A DNA stretch of 64,000 bases from Nematostella vectensis (GCF_932526225.1 NC_064037.1:8972203-9036202); one strand, 5' to 3'. Shown: positions 42,201 to 54,614, numbered from the stretch's first letter. Notes: generated by a model from the sequence alone, not told the origin. Numbers and translations are program-made.

Positions 42201-45200
42201 CCAAGAACGCTTACTAGAAGTCAAACAAACAAACAACAAACAAACATCTTTTATTTGCACACAAAATTAAGTGTTACATAGGTTGTTTTTTTTTGTTTTT
42301 TTTGTTTTATATTCATATATTTATTGATAGGGAGAGGAGAGAAAAAAAGAAAAAAAAAAACCTAGAGTTGCATACCAAGGGGGGACAATACTTCGGTGCG
42401 GGCACCCTAGAATAGCTTGAGAGCTAAACGGGCTAGGGTGCACTTAAATGTTAGGGAAAAATCCTAGTTTGGAGATCTAGAGGCTGTGTGCATAAGCAAG
42501 AATGTACGAGAAAAACACAGATATAGAGACACGACAAGGATACAACAAGGATACGACAAGAATACAAGCTGGTACAAGCAGAGCGGAAACAAAAACAAAA
42601 GGAAGGAATATATGGCCAAGAATTAGGTGATAGTATGGGTTACAGGTGAAGATGTGGGTGGGTTAATAGGTGGCGATTAGGTCGTCTGATAATTTTTTTT
42701 TTGAAGGATTTCATATTTAGGTCTTTGTCATTTTGGGTGAGTTCGTTCCAAATTTGTACACCTCTAAATCGGATGTTGACTTTCCCGTAGTTGGTGCGTG
42801 CTTTAGGTAGGGTGTAACTAGATTTGGCAGAAAGTCGGGTGTTGTATTTGTGGGAAATTATATGAAAGAAAGAGTCAAAAGTTGTGGGGAGAGTTCCAGA
42901 GTGGTGTTGGTACATAAATAGCGCTGTGTGGAAGTAAACTATATCTTTAACCTTGAGAAGTCCTAGTTGTTTAAAGATGGGGGAAGATGGGGCATCGAAT
43001 TTAGAAAAAGTCATAATTCGTATCGCACGTTTTTGCATTAAAAAGAGAGGTTTTAGTGTTGTACTATCGGTGTTGCCCCATACTAAAATTCCGTAAGTTA
43101 TATGGGGGAAAACAAGTGAATAATATAGTTGTTTCAAAATGTTAATATTGACAAAGTAACGTATCTTTGAGAGTGCTCCTAGATTACGTTTAAGTTTTTT
43201 GCAAAGCTCCGTTATGTGGCATTTCCAGTTAAGATGTGAATCAATCATTATTCCTAAATATTTTATGTATTTTTCTGATTTGATTGGTTTATTGTTTATC
43301 TTCAGTTTTATAGGATGAGTTACTTTTTTCTGAGGAGGGTGGAATAACACAAAGTTAGTTTTATCTATATTTAGAGAGAGTTTATTGGCACAGAGCCACG
43401 TATATATATGTTTTAATTCGTAATTCACGGTAGATTCTAAATTGGTTAGGTTTTTGTTTGAATAGAACAAATTGGAATCATCTGCAAATATGTTAAAGTC
43501 TAGGGTTTGGGAGGAGTTGTTAAAGTCGTTAATGTATAGTAGAAAAAGAACCGGACCAAGCACAGACCCTTGGGGAACTCCGTAGGAGATGGAGCTCAAT
43601 GAAGATTTGCTGCTTCCAATTTGTGTGAACTGTTTTCGATTTGTAAGGTAGGAAGAAAACCAGTCATACGCGATGCCACGAATTCCATAATGTTCGAGTT
43701 TGCGTAAAAAAATCGAGTGGTCTACAGTATCAAAAGCTTTACTAAGGTCAAGGAAAAGTCCGCACGAAAATTGGCCCAATTCTATGGCTTTCTGTATTTT
43801 GTCAACAACGCTTAGTACAGCATGAGTTGTTGAGTGTTTAGGGCGGAATCCAAACTGATTGCTGTATAATATATTATGAGTTTGTAAGTAATGATTTAAG
43901 CGTTGGCAAATTAGTTTTTCAAATATTTGGTTGAAAATTGGGGGCAAGGAGATAGGTCGATAGTTAGAAAGGGTAAGGGCGGAACCCTTTTTAAATACAG
44001 GGATCACCTTAGCGATCTTGAACTTGTCTGGGACTATGCCTGACTCGATTGAAAAATTGTACAGCATTGCCAAGGGCTTAGATAAAATGGAGCCTGCAGA
44101 TTTTAGAACTCGCGTGGGAATACTGAAGGGCCCCGTTGACTTGTTTGAGTTGAGTTTACAAATTTCAGACTCGATTTCGTTGGGTAGAATCGGGAAAAGG
44201 CAAAAACTGTTTGGCTGTCGTTTTTTCAAATAGTAAGAGAAGGATTTCGCAGTGTCTGGAATATCATTTGCTAGATTTTTTCCAATGTTTGTGAAGTAGT
44301 TGTTAAAGGCATTAAAAATGGCTGTTGGGTCCGTAAGCACCGAGTCACTAGTTATAATTTTACTCGGAATGGAAACCGGAGATGCTTTAAGAGTGATTAT
44401 TTGTTTTATACCTTTCCATATTTCTTTAACGTTCTTAAGATGTGCTGAAAAATAGTCTTCATAATATTTGTCCTTGCTGGCCATTAACAGACGTTTAAGT
44501 TTATTTCTGTATAGTTTAAACTGATTATGTATAAAGGAATTCTGAGTATTGAGAAACTGTTTATAGAGTTTATTTTTAATAGCAATTGAGTGTTTGATGC
44601 CTGTTGTGATCCATGGTTTGGAAAGGAATTTGATTTCCTTTCTAGAAAGTTTTTTCAGGGGGGCGTGTTTGTCAATAATCCTTTCTACTGAAGCGTAGAA
44701 AGAGTCAAAGTAGTCGTTTACGTCTTTACAGTGCGAAAAACAATGCTCCCAGTTTATGGCCTGCATATCATGCACTACCGCGGACTCGTCATAATGAGAG
44801 TAATCCCGGCGGAATAATTTGAATCTACGAGGGAGTTCAGTAAATTTGTTAATTATCAAAAAATTCGGTAGATGATCCGTCAAATCATAAACAATATTCC
44901 CGCTAATGGTGTGATGTTGAAAAGAGTTAAAGAAAATGTGATCAATAAGCGTTGCAGAGTGATTAGTGATGCGGGTAGGTTGGAGAATGTGTTGTTGGAA
45001 TGAGTAGGATGCCATTGTATTTATAAAATCATCCGTGGCCTTATCTGAGCTACAATTCAATGCGTTAATATTCATGTCCCCCATGAGTATGCAAAACTTA
45101 TTTTCCTTATTTATCTTATCGATGGTTTCGTTAAGCATGTTTGTAAAGTTTTCTATTTCTGAATTGGGGTGTCGGTAAGCAACACCACATAAAGTGTTTT

Positions 45201-48200
45201 GATTTTTTTTGTTTTCGATCTCTATCCAGATTATCTCATGGAAATTGCTCGAGGAGGAAAGGTCTGAGCGAATGTTGTAGGAGAGTTTATTTTGTATATA
45301 GAAACCTACTCCGCCTGCCTCCGTATTACTTGGTTCTAAAATAAAATCATAGCCTTCTAGCTCCGTATTTAATGTACTGTAAACACGGTCAAATTTTTAA
45401 TTATTGTTAGCAAGCTTGGGTAACAAGTTCGTTTAGTACTTATGGTTGCCGGGATATCTCATTATTAAATTCAGGGATTAAAACCTTGAGGAAATTTTAT
45501 GTAAAACGACCATCTAAAACGTTAATTTCAACTTTTCCTATGTTAACTTTAAAAACTTTGTTTTTTGCCCCCTACCTTATTAGCTTTCCTAAGTCAGAGG
45601 CACAGGCCTTGAACAGCTCGTTAATCTCCTTTGACCCAGGCATCCATTGTTGTAATTTAGGCTCCACAATCCTTACCAACTCTACATAGACACATACTTT
45701 GGTTAAAAATTGAATCGCTCTCTTAATATCCTCTTTGATGTTTCATAAATGTTAACACGACTGAAGTGTTTATTTTATTTCATTGCCTAGGTTCCTTTCT
45801 CTAAAACATCTGCTGGCCTAAGTACCAAACATACTAAACTATTTTTCCGTGTTTATGAAGTATTCAAGTTTGAATAAATCTTAATCGTCGTCCTTTTCAG
45901 TGTAGGTATGTACATTTGACCGATAAATATCTTTTATAGTGATACAAATGTGTGATATATTTTTGTTTTCTAAGGTGCTCACCCTCTAATGCCATTTTGT
46001 TGTCAAAACGGTTTCTCTGTTCGAGCAACTTCTCTAACTTCTTCATGTCCACTTGTTCCTCAACCAAGGATTTGATATGCTTATCATCTGCTTCCTTGAG
46101 GATTTAATCATCCAAAGAACAAAGAGTTAAAGAAAAAAGAATTACGTGAAACCGCTTGAAAAATGCCTTACAAGATTGCCAAGGGCTTTGTACAGGGCAA
46201 CAATCCGCAAGAAAAACATTATTTTGTATAAGCTGAGTATAGGGGCTGGTTGCGAAGAGAGTGTGTCGAGCACTTCTGAATCCTTCTAACAAAAAATAAC
46301 ACATTATTTTAATAAATAATAGAATAATTCACCTTTACGAACGTCATGGGACTGAAAATACTCCCCTCTTTCAACTGGCGAAATGCTTTCCGTAGTTTTA
46401 TCTCAAGCTCACAGAGTTCCTTGGTGAGTATCTTCTTTTGCTTGTAACAACTCGACTTCATTTTTCCCTCAGCAACCTGGAAAGAGTTTATACGTTACAA
46501 TTTGCATTTTCTAGTGGAAGAGGCTCGTTAAATTTTCTTGACAAATTATGAAACCGCTGGGGTGACATTGAATTTTGCCCTTTCCAGTTTAAGATATGTC
46601 AATTTGTTGAAAATAAAGTAACATGTAAAACTTTGCAGGGACGTAACATCCCAGCTTTGAAATTCTTGAGATTAAAACAAACCTTCCCAAGTTTGTATTC
46701 TGCAAGGCTCTCGGAGGCTCCCTTGCCAACACGGATCAAACCTGGACCTGGCTCCTGAAATTCGGGAATCTCTTTACAGCATGATTCCAAAAAGTGGTCT
46801 AGAGCCAAGTTCTTGTACGTCACAACCTGAGCAAAGAGAAATTCATGTTAAGGGAAACATAAGTTGTAAGGGCACGACTAGAAGGTTTTGTAAACATCTA
46901 TGTTAACAAGCTAAGTGGTGAACCAGTTCCAATAATATTTCATGCGATGATGGGGATTCAGCACTGTGCCTGTAGCATTGCATACCAGAAAAATATATGA
47001 ATTACAGATATAATAATTTGTATACAAGGACAAGAATAGCTTTGTTCTCATTTGAACTAGTCCGCTATTCTAAATAGAATAGCGGTTGGAACTCATAAGC
47101 CTGCGTAGCTTTTATAATTACTGGGTTTTGAAGTCAGCTTATTAATTTGTTAAATGGCTCTCTTACTGCTCAGCTTATTTCTGGCTAGTTTTTCGGCCGC
47201 GCGAGCGCTGGGTCTAGACACACCCTGTAAGGTGTACAACGGGGATTTATTTTGCTCTTTCTCTTTTTCCTCGAGGCTAAATTTGGACGGAAACATATGA
47301 ACGAGCTTCAAAGCTAGAAGGTTTTAGGGCCATAGCCATACAAATAAATTATGATACAAGAGATACAAAAGACGTTCATTGATTATAGTAACTTTCTTTA
47401 CTACAAGACCTTAGTGTCTTCGTTCGCCATTCATTACCTACCAATATTGGCCCTGTGAGCTCCATACTAAGAAGCAGCTTTACCAGAGCAACACCCACGT
47501 ACGACTTGCCGGTGCCAGGCGGACCCTAAACAGACACACAATATTAATAATGTAAACTATAATGCCAGCCCTGACACAGTCTAGTGTACCTGGATCAATG
47601 CCAGCTCACTGCTAAGCACACGCTCAACAGCCTCCAGCTGCGTCTCATCCAGGAAAGATTCGAATTTGTCTCGATGTCTTTTGAAATCTTCCAGCACCGA
47701 ATAACTCTCTTCTTTGTCTGCAGTCGAGCGCTGCTCCACATTCTTGAAAAGGACGGACCAATCTGGAGACTTCTTGAGATCGGCTATGTATGGTGGCGGC
47801 TTTGTTGTACGTGTGACATCCACAAGGTAATCTTTGAATGCAACCGTTTCTACCAAAAATAAATCGAAAACGGTTCGGTACGACTTCCAAGCTTGGAGGT
47901 AGATTAAATGATCATTAACTACGATTTATTGTGAGATGTTTTTTTTTTTTACAGCGGGCAGGTATTCAGCGCGGTAGATGAAGAATTGAGTAACGCATTT
48001 TTTTTTTCTCGTAAGCATGCAGAGAACATGCTGCCGCTTGGCATAGACAATAACCTTTTTTTCTGAGGACATCCAGTGATGGCCCATACGCCCTGAAGAA
48101 GGTAGCGCTTTCTACCATAACACCAGGTGTTCCTAAATGTCAAAGATAATTATGGAAAAACGTATTTACTCAGAAGTCACAAATATATATCCCAATAACA

Positions 48201-49294
48201 TATTTTCACATCAAATAGAAGTATTCAAAAATAGTACAAACAAAGCAAGATTGCAGGGCCAAGTACAATTGCCATCTTATCCAAACCGGCTGGCCTTGAT
48301 TGAATGAGGCTACGTAAGTCATGCTCGATAATCCAGCGCTTTCCTTCTTCGGTCGCAAGCCCGCTGTTTGGAGACCACGACTGGTATTCGAGCATGACAA
48401 GGCATTCATTTCCATCGGCTCATTACAGCCAAATTCGTTGTTGCGCGACCTCGGCGAATCCAAAATCCTTGTCTTGTTTGGGAAAAGCGCGTAGTCGTCT
48501 AGACACAAGCTTTAGGGGCGGTTTGGGAATTTTCGATTTTCGATTTTGGGAGGTGACGCGCAACAACGAATTTGGCTATAAAGCAAGAAATTGAGATACT
48601 TTCCATCAAATATCTCTTTATAGATGGTAGTCTCAAAATCTATTTGCAAACGCCTATTCTATCATCATATCATTATCATTATTTTTTAAAATCGAATCAA
48701 TACCGAAGTGGCAACTAAAACAATAAAATAAAGGGCTAATGGATAATTAGATAATTGGAAATGTTGGACATTTCAGATCTGGCTTTCACATAACATCGTG
48801 GGTACCCTCGGCAGGGCTCCCATTACCTTGCTCAGTTAGCTCCTGAAGTCTACTTATCACCTTGGCATCCGAAAAATAGTTCTTGTTATTTCCGCACAGT
48901 TTCACAGTCACCACACTGTAAGAACACAAAGAAGAAGAATAATAACAATAACAGCAGCAGCAGCAACAGCAGCGACAGCAACAACAACAACAATAACAAA
49001 AAATAGTAATATAAATAATAATGATGATGATGATGATGATGATGTTGATGTTGATGATGATGTTGATGTTGATGTTGATGATGTTGATGATGTTGATGTT
49101 GATGATGTTGATGATGATGATGTTGTTGATGTTGATGATGTTGTTGATGTTGATGATGGTGTTGATGTTGATGACGGTGTTGATGATGTTGATGATGGTG
49201 TTGGTGTTGGTTTTGGTGTTGGTGGTGGTGTTGGCGGTGGTGCTGGTGGTGGTGTTGGTGTTGGTGGTGGTGTTGGTGGTGGTGTTGGTGGTGG

Positions 49295-49325
<31 letters not shown>

Positions 49326-52300
49326 GGTGGTGGTGGTGGTGGTGGTGGTGGTGGTGGTGGTGGTGGTGGTGGTGATGATGATGATGATAGGAGGAAGAGG
49401 AGGAGGAAGACCATAGTGAAAAAAAAGAAGAGGAGGAAGAGGAGCAACACAGTGTAGAAAAACAGCCCCTGTTGATTACTATACCTATCTTTCTTCTCAA
49501 CTTGGGACACGACTGCCCAAATTGGGTTCTGAAATGTTGCGTCAAGGGATATGTAGAGGAGGTTACCATGAAGCAGCCAGCTGGAAAAGGTAATGCTCGT
49601 TGGTCCCATTTGCGTGGCAATGGTGGTTTGGAAAAATCAACAGTTATCTGACTCTGAGTTAATATGAGGCCGAATGGCAAATGTCGTTTTATCTCAGTGG
49701 AATCATTGTTTTATTCAGATCACACTTGTAGGGCAATTGGTATGTAAAAAATGTTGTCTGGTCAAGCCACTTGTCATGGTTTGAAAATCTGGTAAATTTA
49801 GCAATTACTAAGTAAATACCGCTCTTGAAAAACATTGTTCCTGTACAAAAACGTAGCAGCACGTTGGAGAGAAATTGATCAAGTGCGTTGTCTACGCTAA
49901 TAGTAAATAGGGAATTATATATTATATTATATTACATTACATTACATTACATTACATTACATTACATTACATGACATGACATGACATTATATTACATTAT
50001 ATTACATTACATCATATTATATTACATCATATTATATTACATTATATTATATTACATTACATTATATTATATGAAAAAAAGACAAAAAATGGAAGTCCTT
50101 ACCTATCTACTGTTTCCTCTTCCTCGTCTTCAACAAGCTGTTTGTACTTCAGTTTAATTGAAAGACCAGGAATGGTGGTATTTTTGAAGCTGGTATCAAG
50201 GCTGTCCAGAGTTATTCTATAACGGTAAAAAGACAAATCTTGTTATCATATTTTTCGGAATAATTCATTGTCTCATATAAGTAGATAAGAGTATGTTATC
50301 AGGGGTGATGCTGGAGAAAAAACATAGGGTAGGGTCAGAAGCTGACTTTACAAAATGGTATCCAGCTCCAATAATAGGTCATTCAATCTATCCAGAGACA
50401 TGTCAATATATGAGTAGAGTGGGGGGCTGCACCCTATTGACACCCTTCCCTCCCCTCAAGCTTTGTTATCTTTTCTACAGTAAAATATGAGAATACTTAC
50501 TCATACATCATAATGTCTTTGGAGTCAAAGGAACCATTATTAAGAAATGCTCTTATGCCATTCTTCAGCTTGTGGAAGCATTCCCCTCTCATCAAGCAAA
50601 AGTTGGTTTTAAGATATTCATTTGCAGATTCATACTTGTAATCACTATTTTTGTTGTCTTTTACTTTAATCACAGGAAAGGATTCTGTACTTGTTGCTGG
50701 AAAAGATTGGAACAGTTTAAGTTTAAATGTTAAAAGGACTAGGGTGTGAGCGAGAGGGAGCAAAATTGCAATCATTTTGACAGGATGGGTGGGGGCAGGC
50801 AGGGGGTGGGGGGGGGGCAGGGCGAAAGCAGAGCCCTGGCCAGTTTGGAGAAATGCTCTGGCTGGGTTGGCACACCCATGATCTACACCATTTCTGGGTC
50901 CTTGCTAAAATATTACAACAGTGCCAAACAAGCATAATCCAGGAGCACCTATCCCAACCAGGCTTTAGGATGAACTCTAGTTACCTTTCAGCTCAGAAGT
51001 TGTCAGGATTAGAGGCTGCTGTTGCCATGGTAATTCCTTTGCATCAGGAATACTGGGAGCGACTGTTTCCATCAGATTGATTAAGAATTCAGGGTTGCAG
51101 CTGGATGATAGCTCTTTCAAAACTGGAGTTATCTTTAACATCCAGTTGGGACAGGCTTTAACGAAACTTTTCAAGAAGCTTTTCACAAGTTCAACTTCCT
51201 CACTAAAATTACACAATAAGAAGAAAATTATAGATACCATTAGCTGTATTATCTAAATCCTATGAATTGTTCAATTGTCATATTGTCATCATCATATGAC
51301 AACAAATCTCTTAATCAATTTGTTGTAAAACCACACCTTAAAACTAATAGCAGAACTTAGAAAAAATTTCTCTGAAATATCTTAAATTGCACGTTTTTAT
51401 AGGAAAAAGTATTTTGAATCTCAGTAAACAGTATTTTAAATCTCTTGACTACGTGAGCTTCCTACATCTAACCTCATTAAAGTGGCACAATTTGGTTTGG
51501 GCTAGAGGGGGGACCACATATACCCATAACCATATTATTATCCATTTTAAATATAGCTTAAATTATCTTTATAATTACTTTTATAACTATCATCATTATT
51601 ATAATTATAATATTGATAATATGATTGACTTAATATTTGCAATGAATCCTTTTGTTCTATAAGCCGCACTGCCAAAAAGGCAGATTACCTTGACAATGTT
51701 TCATGTTTTATAGCACCCATTAGATGAAAATCGATGAATTTTGATGCTGCTATCTTTTCCCATATAGTGTCAATGGTTTGTGAACCAGGAAGAGCTTTCA
51801 ACTTGATCTTTTCTAGCACTTTCATGATCCTCACAACATTCTCCATTGCAAGAACATCATTATACAGGATGGCATCCCATATTGCTGAACAACTATCAAA
51901 ATTGAATAAAAAATAAATAAAAAAAAGATCACCCACATCAACCCACTACCTTATTGACAATCATTGTGATTTATTATCTTTGCCATATCATTATCATCAT
52001 CATCATCATCATCATCATAACCCAAACATAAATAAAAAAAGATCACCCACATCAACCCACTACCTTATTGACAATCATTGTGATTTATTATCTTTGCCAT
52101 ATCATTATCATCATCATCATCATCATCATCATCATAACCCATGGGTGGATCCAGGGGTGGGCAGAGCGAGCCCCACCCCCTATTTTCAGATATTTTGCTA
52201 AAAAATAACGAGAAATATAAGGAAATCAACAGAGAGACAATGAATCCAGGCCCCTCTTTTTTTTAACTCTTGCCTGCCCCCCCCCCCCCTTTTCAGGGAC

Positions 52301-54614
52301 TTCTGGATCCATTTCTATTACTAACATCACTATCACTAAACACAAAACCACACAAAAGTACCATCATCCTCATATCATCACTACTATATACCATTATCAC
52401 CATAATCAATATCATTATCTCATAACTACCACTACCATTTCATTATCACCATCACTACTGCCCCTAATCACCATCACAATCAAGCAATAAAAGATCAGCT
52501 TACCTGGATGGTGCATGGTCATCAACACCAAGGATATGATCTAGGAAATATGTAATTTCCTCAGGGGATATGGCATAGCAACTGAAAGAACAAGGTAATT
52601 TAATTGTCTTTTAGTCGGCATGTTCTCATATTAATTTGTATGGCAAAACTTGCCATAAGGGAATGTTCATTACATACCTTAGAGGGGAGGGAAAATATTG
52701 GGGGAGGGGGGGTGAGAGGAGCTCTGAAACTTTTTAACCACCTAACGGAGGGCTCCGATAAAAAAGAGCTCTGTTCTACTGAAATCCTGTGGTTGTTAAA
52801 GGGCACCAAAATTATGGTTTGGTCCTTAATCAAAATTTCCCCCCCTTCCATCAGGATATTACAGGGGCAGATCCAGGAGTTCCAAGGAGGGGGGGGGCAG
52901 GGCAAAGCAAGGATTTCAAGAAAGGGGGGGCACATTCATTATTCATCTGTGGGTTTCCTTTAATTTCTTGTCATTTTTAATCAAAATATCAGAAAATAGG
53001 GGGATGCTCAGCAACAAGAGACATTAAAATAGGTGTATTATCATAACATTTGCTTGGAGCAAAGACAAAAACTCTGATTGAGGGAGGGTGATCTGACAAT
53101 AAAAAATCTTGTAGAGGCACAGGTAGCCCAAGCTGACTATTTGTGTGGAATTATGGCCACATTTCAATGTAAGATTTTTCAAAGCAATGAATTCGGCTTT
53201 ATCTGCTCCTGAAAAGGTTTCAATTTGGCAAGATTTGTGTTTTTGGAAACTTTGTTTACCCTTTCAAACAACAGCCATGGAGTATTTGTTCTTGGATGGT
53301 TTTCTGGCAAAAAACTTGGCATTTTGTTTGGCTGATTGGAGGTGTGGAGTACTCGGCAGGTCCTACCTTCTTTCCTAGGGGTCAGTGAAAGAGGTTTTAA
53401 ACCCGCCGAAAATCGCTCAAACTTGTTAAGACAACAAGAAGACAACGGTTAGAGTTTCAATTAATTTTAATTAAAACTTAGGCGAAAAATCGTATGTTGA
53501 AATGTAGCCATAATTTGACAAATATTGAGCTGGGCTACCTGTGGTAGAGGGGTAGGGAAAGCATACCTGTCAACCTCTGAAAATCAATCAAAAGGCTTCA
53601 GAATTTTTTTGGGGGAGGGGTAGGGTATATTCATTTTTTGGAGTTTGCTGTATAAAAAGCTCTGAGGAACAAATCCACTTATAGATCTCATGAGGGTGTT
53701 GGGTAAATTGCGCTATGCAAGGGAATTATTGTTTCAAATATTTTAATAGAAAATAGGCAAAATGACCATTTTCTATAGAATAATTTTTCGGAAGCAATAA
53801 AAAATGGGAGATTTTGTGCTCAATGCGAGAGAGAGGGAGAAGGGGTCCAAAATCTTGAGACTCCCGCCTAATGGTTGACAGGTATGACAGGTATGGGGAA
53901 AGGAATTCTATCATGACCAAAACTGAAGGGGTGAGGTGGGGGCCAAATACTAAAATACATATAGAGACTTTTAGCTGTTAAGATCAAGTTAGAAGGCATA
54001 ACACTGTAAAATTTTAATATATAACATAATCTATACCTGACAATTTCGTAGTCATAAACACCACTATCATGTCTCCTGGTAACTTCAATGAGATCACCAA
54101 TCTTCAAGGCGACTTTTGATTGAGCCCCTGTCGTCTCCATTTCCAAGCCTACTTCCTCACCAGTTTTGATGCAGACAGCGCCGGCATATCTTTTTTGATG
54201 AGGGCGATCCGAAGGATTTGTTCTTCGCACAACTGAAGCAGTAAATCTCGGCAGACAATGCGAAGGCGGCTCTCTAAACAAGGTCCTCAATTCATCTATT
54301 GGTGTACAATTTGATCGCTCATCGATAAAAACCTCCAACTCCTCAAAAAATTGATCATCCTTTAAATCCTTAGTTGTAGTCGCAAGAAAGTGTTTCATTA
54401 GATCTTTTCGATACTTGTATGTTGGATTGGATATCCTGAGCTTCAAGCAATCCTCAAGCAATTGAGGGTTTTTCGGTGGTTTGATTCCGGAAAGAAGACG
54501 AAAAGCACACTCCGTTATAACCCTCTTTTTTAAAGGATCCCAATGTTCTTCAAAGATATCGTTGATATCCTGAATAATCTCTGGGTCTTGGTATTCCATA
54601 GTCTTCGCCATCAT
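30213..54614 (-). CDS. ZNFX1-like SF1 RNA helicase with RHIM-like/TRAF-motif tail, 25 exons, 1364 aa predicted
   Basis: Exons, 5' to 3' on the minus strand: 54037-54614, 52504-52581, 51689-51892, 50985-51202, 50501-50696, 50103-50216, 49495-49580, 48829-48915, 48055-48132, 47590-47849, 47442-47525, 46683-46826, 46333-46476, 45983-46094, 45576-45681, 41928-42147, 39718-39829, 38527-38734, 38263-38359, 34685-34888, 34391-34474, 33620-33799, 32618-32678, 30912-30992, 30213-30571. All use GT-AG and every phase agrees (4095 bases). Residues 1-630 match the ZNFX1 N-terminal layout. Helicase motifs: GPPGTGKS (634-641, Walker A), VEEAAE (950-955, motif II), GDHQQLRP (976-983, III), TTIDSFQGREN (V, near 1132-1142), NRLCVAISRARR (1167-1178, VI). 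The usual ZNFX1 NF-X1 zinc fingers are missing. The tail has IHHAETVIVGEKN (1227-1239, RHIM-like) and six (P/S/A/T)x(Q/E)E motifs between 1264 and 1360. ZNFX1 relatives bind RNA in antiviral sensing and small-RNA inheritance; the tail suggests signalling. Weakest parts: the start of exon 7 and the donors of exons 9 and 22. Confidence 0.88.
33464..33542. repeat. Short foldback hairpin
   Basis: ATAGCCTGCTAGCCGGC at 33464-33480 is inverted at 33526-33542, and the next bases (CTCGGGAGATT against AATCTCCGGAG) also mostly pair. The loop is about 20 bases. It looks like a foldback MITE in intron 22 of the helicase gene, about 80 bases past the exon 22 donor. Confidence 0.75.
35304..35646 (-). pseudogene. 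Penelope-like GIY-YIG endonuclease fragment (inverted segment)
   Basis: Translation gives MCSKQYVGSTINSFRKRFNN, then the remaining endonuclease to SDDFFCSRNARRDV, nearly identical to the end of copy 1. It is cut at 35646 where the plus-strand segment begins, so it lacks the RT and the start of the nuclease fold. Confidence 0.85.
35647..37210 (+). pseudogene. Penelope-like RT plus deleted endonuclease
   Basis: The frame at 35674-36075 shows RT fingers/palm motifs: KTRVGRFYLLPKIHKKGNPG, GRPVISGCNT and TADVVGLYPHIPHDEG (catalytic Asp). The next frame (36145-36444) has YIDDIFMIW, and 36657-36980 the Cys-cluster linker. Stops and frameshifts near 36075, 36440 and 36980 break it. Near 37070 the sequence jumps from QYVGST to the C-terminal end, removing most of the GIY-YIG domain. 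Confidence 0.88.
37331..37371 (+). ncRNA. Hammerhead-like core in Penelope terminal repeat (degenerate)
   Basis: This copy reads CUGCC, CUGAAAA, hairpin GUCUU-AUUA-AAGAC, GAAA, AUUU, GGCAG. The conserved G of CUGANGA is changed to A, so this copy should be inactive even if the family motif is real. Confidence 0.25.
38080..38170. repeat. Dispersed repeat, left copy of an inverted pair
   Basis: The reverse complement of about 38100-38167 (ATGATCACCTCGGATTCTTT, then TTTTCCGAGGGACGATTACT) matches 39315-39375 closely. A second internal palindrome pairs AATTTCCCTCA (about 38037) with TGAGGGAAATTT (about 38084). It is probably a small MITE family. Confidence 0.6.
39312..39390. repeat. Dispersed repeat, right copy of an inverted pair
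   Basis: It begins TACCATGATCACCTCAGATT and continues TTTTGAGGGACGATTACTAC, matching the reverse complement of 38100-38167. Both copies sit in introns 17 and 19 of the helicase gene, flanking exons 18 and 19. Confidence 0.6.
40946..41817. mobile_element. 872-bp MITE with 15-bp TIRs, 6-bp TSD and subterminal repeats
   Basis: The ends are exact inverted repeats: CAGGGTGGTGAAGAG at 40946-40960 and its complement at 41803-41817. TTTGTA flanks it on both sides (40940-40945 and 41818-41823). Inside each end are clustered copies of TCACGAATCACG: three on the left and about five variants on the right, all in the same orientation. No transposase is present. The CAGGG end suggests hAT, although 6-bp duplications are unusual for that group. 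It lies in intron 16 of the helicase gene. Confidence 0.88.
42232..45400 (-). mobile_element. LINE (CR1/L2-like), 5'-truncated, with intact RT frame
   Basis: The 3' end on the minus strand reads AAATAAAAGATG followed by a (TTTG)n tail near 42232-42250. The element has the same orientation as the helicase gene and sits in its intron 15. The open frame spans 42640-45399 without a stop. The 5' boundary near 45400 cuts the endonuclease, as expected for a truncated insertion. Confidence 0.9.
42640..45399 (-). CDS. LINE endonuclease (C-terminal part) and reverse transcriptase
   Basis: About 919 codons are open, with the first Met at 45138; a natural start is missing because the 5' end is truncated. 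The endonuclease part has GGVGFYIQNKLSYNIR, CGVAYRHPNS, LMGDMNINAL (Mg-binding Asp/Asn) and YDLTDHLPNFL (catalytic Asp-His). The RT follows with SNKSTGPFSIPTRVL, NYRPISLPPIFNQIFEKLI, LFLDLSKAFDTVDH, GVPQGSVLGPVLFLLYINDF and the catalytic FADDSNLFY (FADD). The thumb and C-terminal connection follow, with KYLGIMIDSHLNWK and LYYSLVFPHITYGILVWG. The lack of stops suggests a recent insertion. Protein of a mobile element, not a host gene. Confidence 0.92.
49019..49386. repeat. Trinucleotide repeat tract (GAT/GTT/GGT)n
   Basis: About 370 bases of GAT, GTT and GGT triplets in blocks, ending in a pure (GGT)n run of about 20 units. It lies in intron 7 of the helicase gene. The poly-His, poly-Pro/Thr and poly-Met/Val frames through it are artefacts, although all stay open because the unit is three bases. 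Confidence 0.95.
49915..50075. repeat. ATTAC/ATTAT microsatellite
   Basis: Runs of ATTAC, ATGAC and ATTAT pentamers over about 155 bases in intron 6 of the helicase gene, ending about 28 bases before exon 6. Confidence 0.9.
51905..52140. repeat. Tandem duplication of a 119-bp block with (ATC)n
   Basis: The block GATCACCCACATCAACCCAC through TTTGCCATATCATT and an (ATC)n run occurs twice, at about 51927-52020 and 52040-52140, almost identical. It lies in intron 2 of the helicase gene next to exon 3. Confidence 0.9.
53118..53543. mobile_element. 426-bp MITE with long TIRs and 7-bp TSD
   Basis: The ends CACAGGTAGCCCA are inverted repeats that extend, with mismatches, over about 60 bases (CACAGGTAGCCCA through ATTATGGC and CATTTCAA). 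GTAGAGG flanks both sides (53111-53117 and 53544-53550). No transposase frame exists. It lies in intron 1 of the helicase gene. Confidence 0.88.
53561..53890. mobile_element. MITE-like element with CATACCTGTCAACC ends
   Basis: CATACCTGTCAACC near 53562 is inverted as GGTTGACAGGTATG near 53874, about 315 bases apart. The target duplication is not clear because GACAGGTATG is repeated just outside the right end. There is no coding capacity. It sits in intron 1 of the helicase gene, next to the 426-bp MITE. Confidence 0.65.

Noticed and set aside
48886-49680. Poly-His/Gln and poly-Pro/Thr/Ser proteins of about 230-265 codons
   Set aside because: They arise from a trinucleotide microsatellite in an intron. 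Only the segment 49495-49580 inside is a real exon of the helicase gene, in one frame.
49560-49680. A longer exon 7 of the helicase gene starting near 49660, implying a frameshift in the gene
   Set aside because: The acceptor CATTACCTTTTCCAG at 49581-49595 gives the correct phase with exon 6 and no frameshift, so no gene defect is needed.
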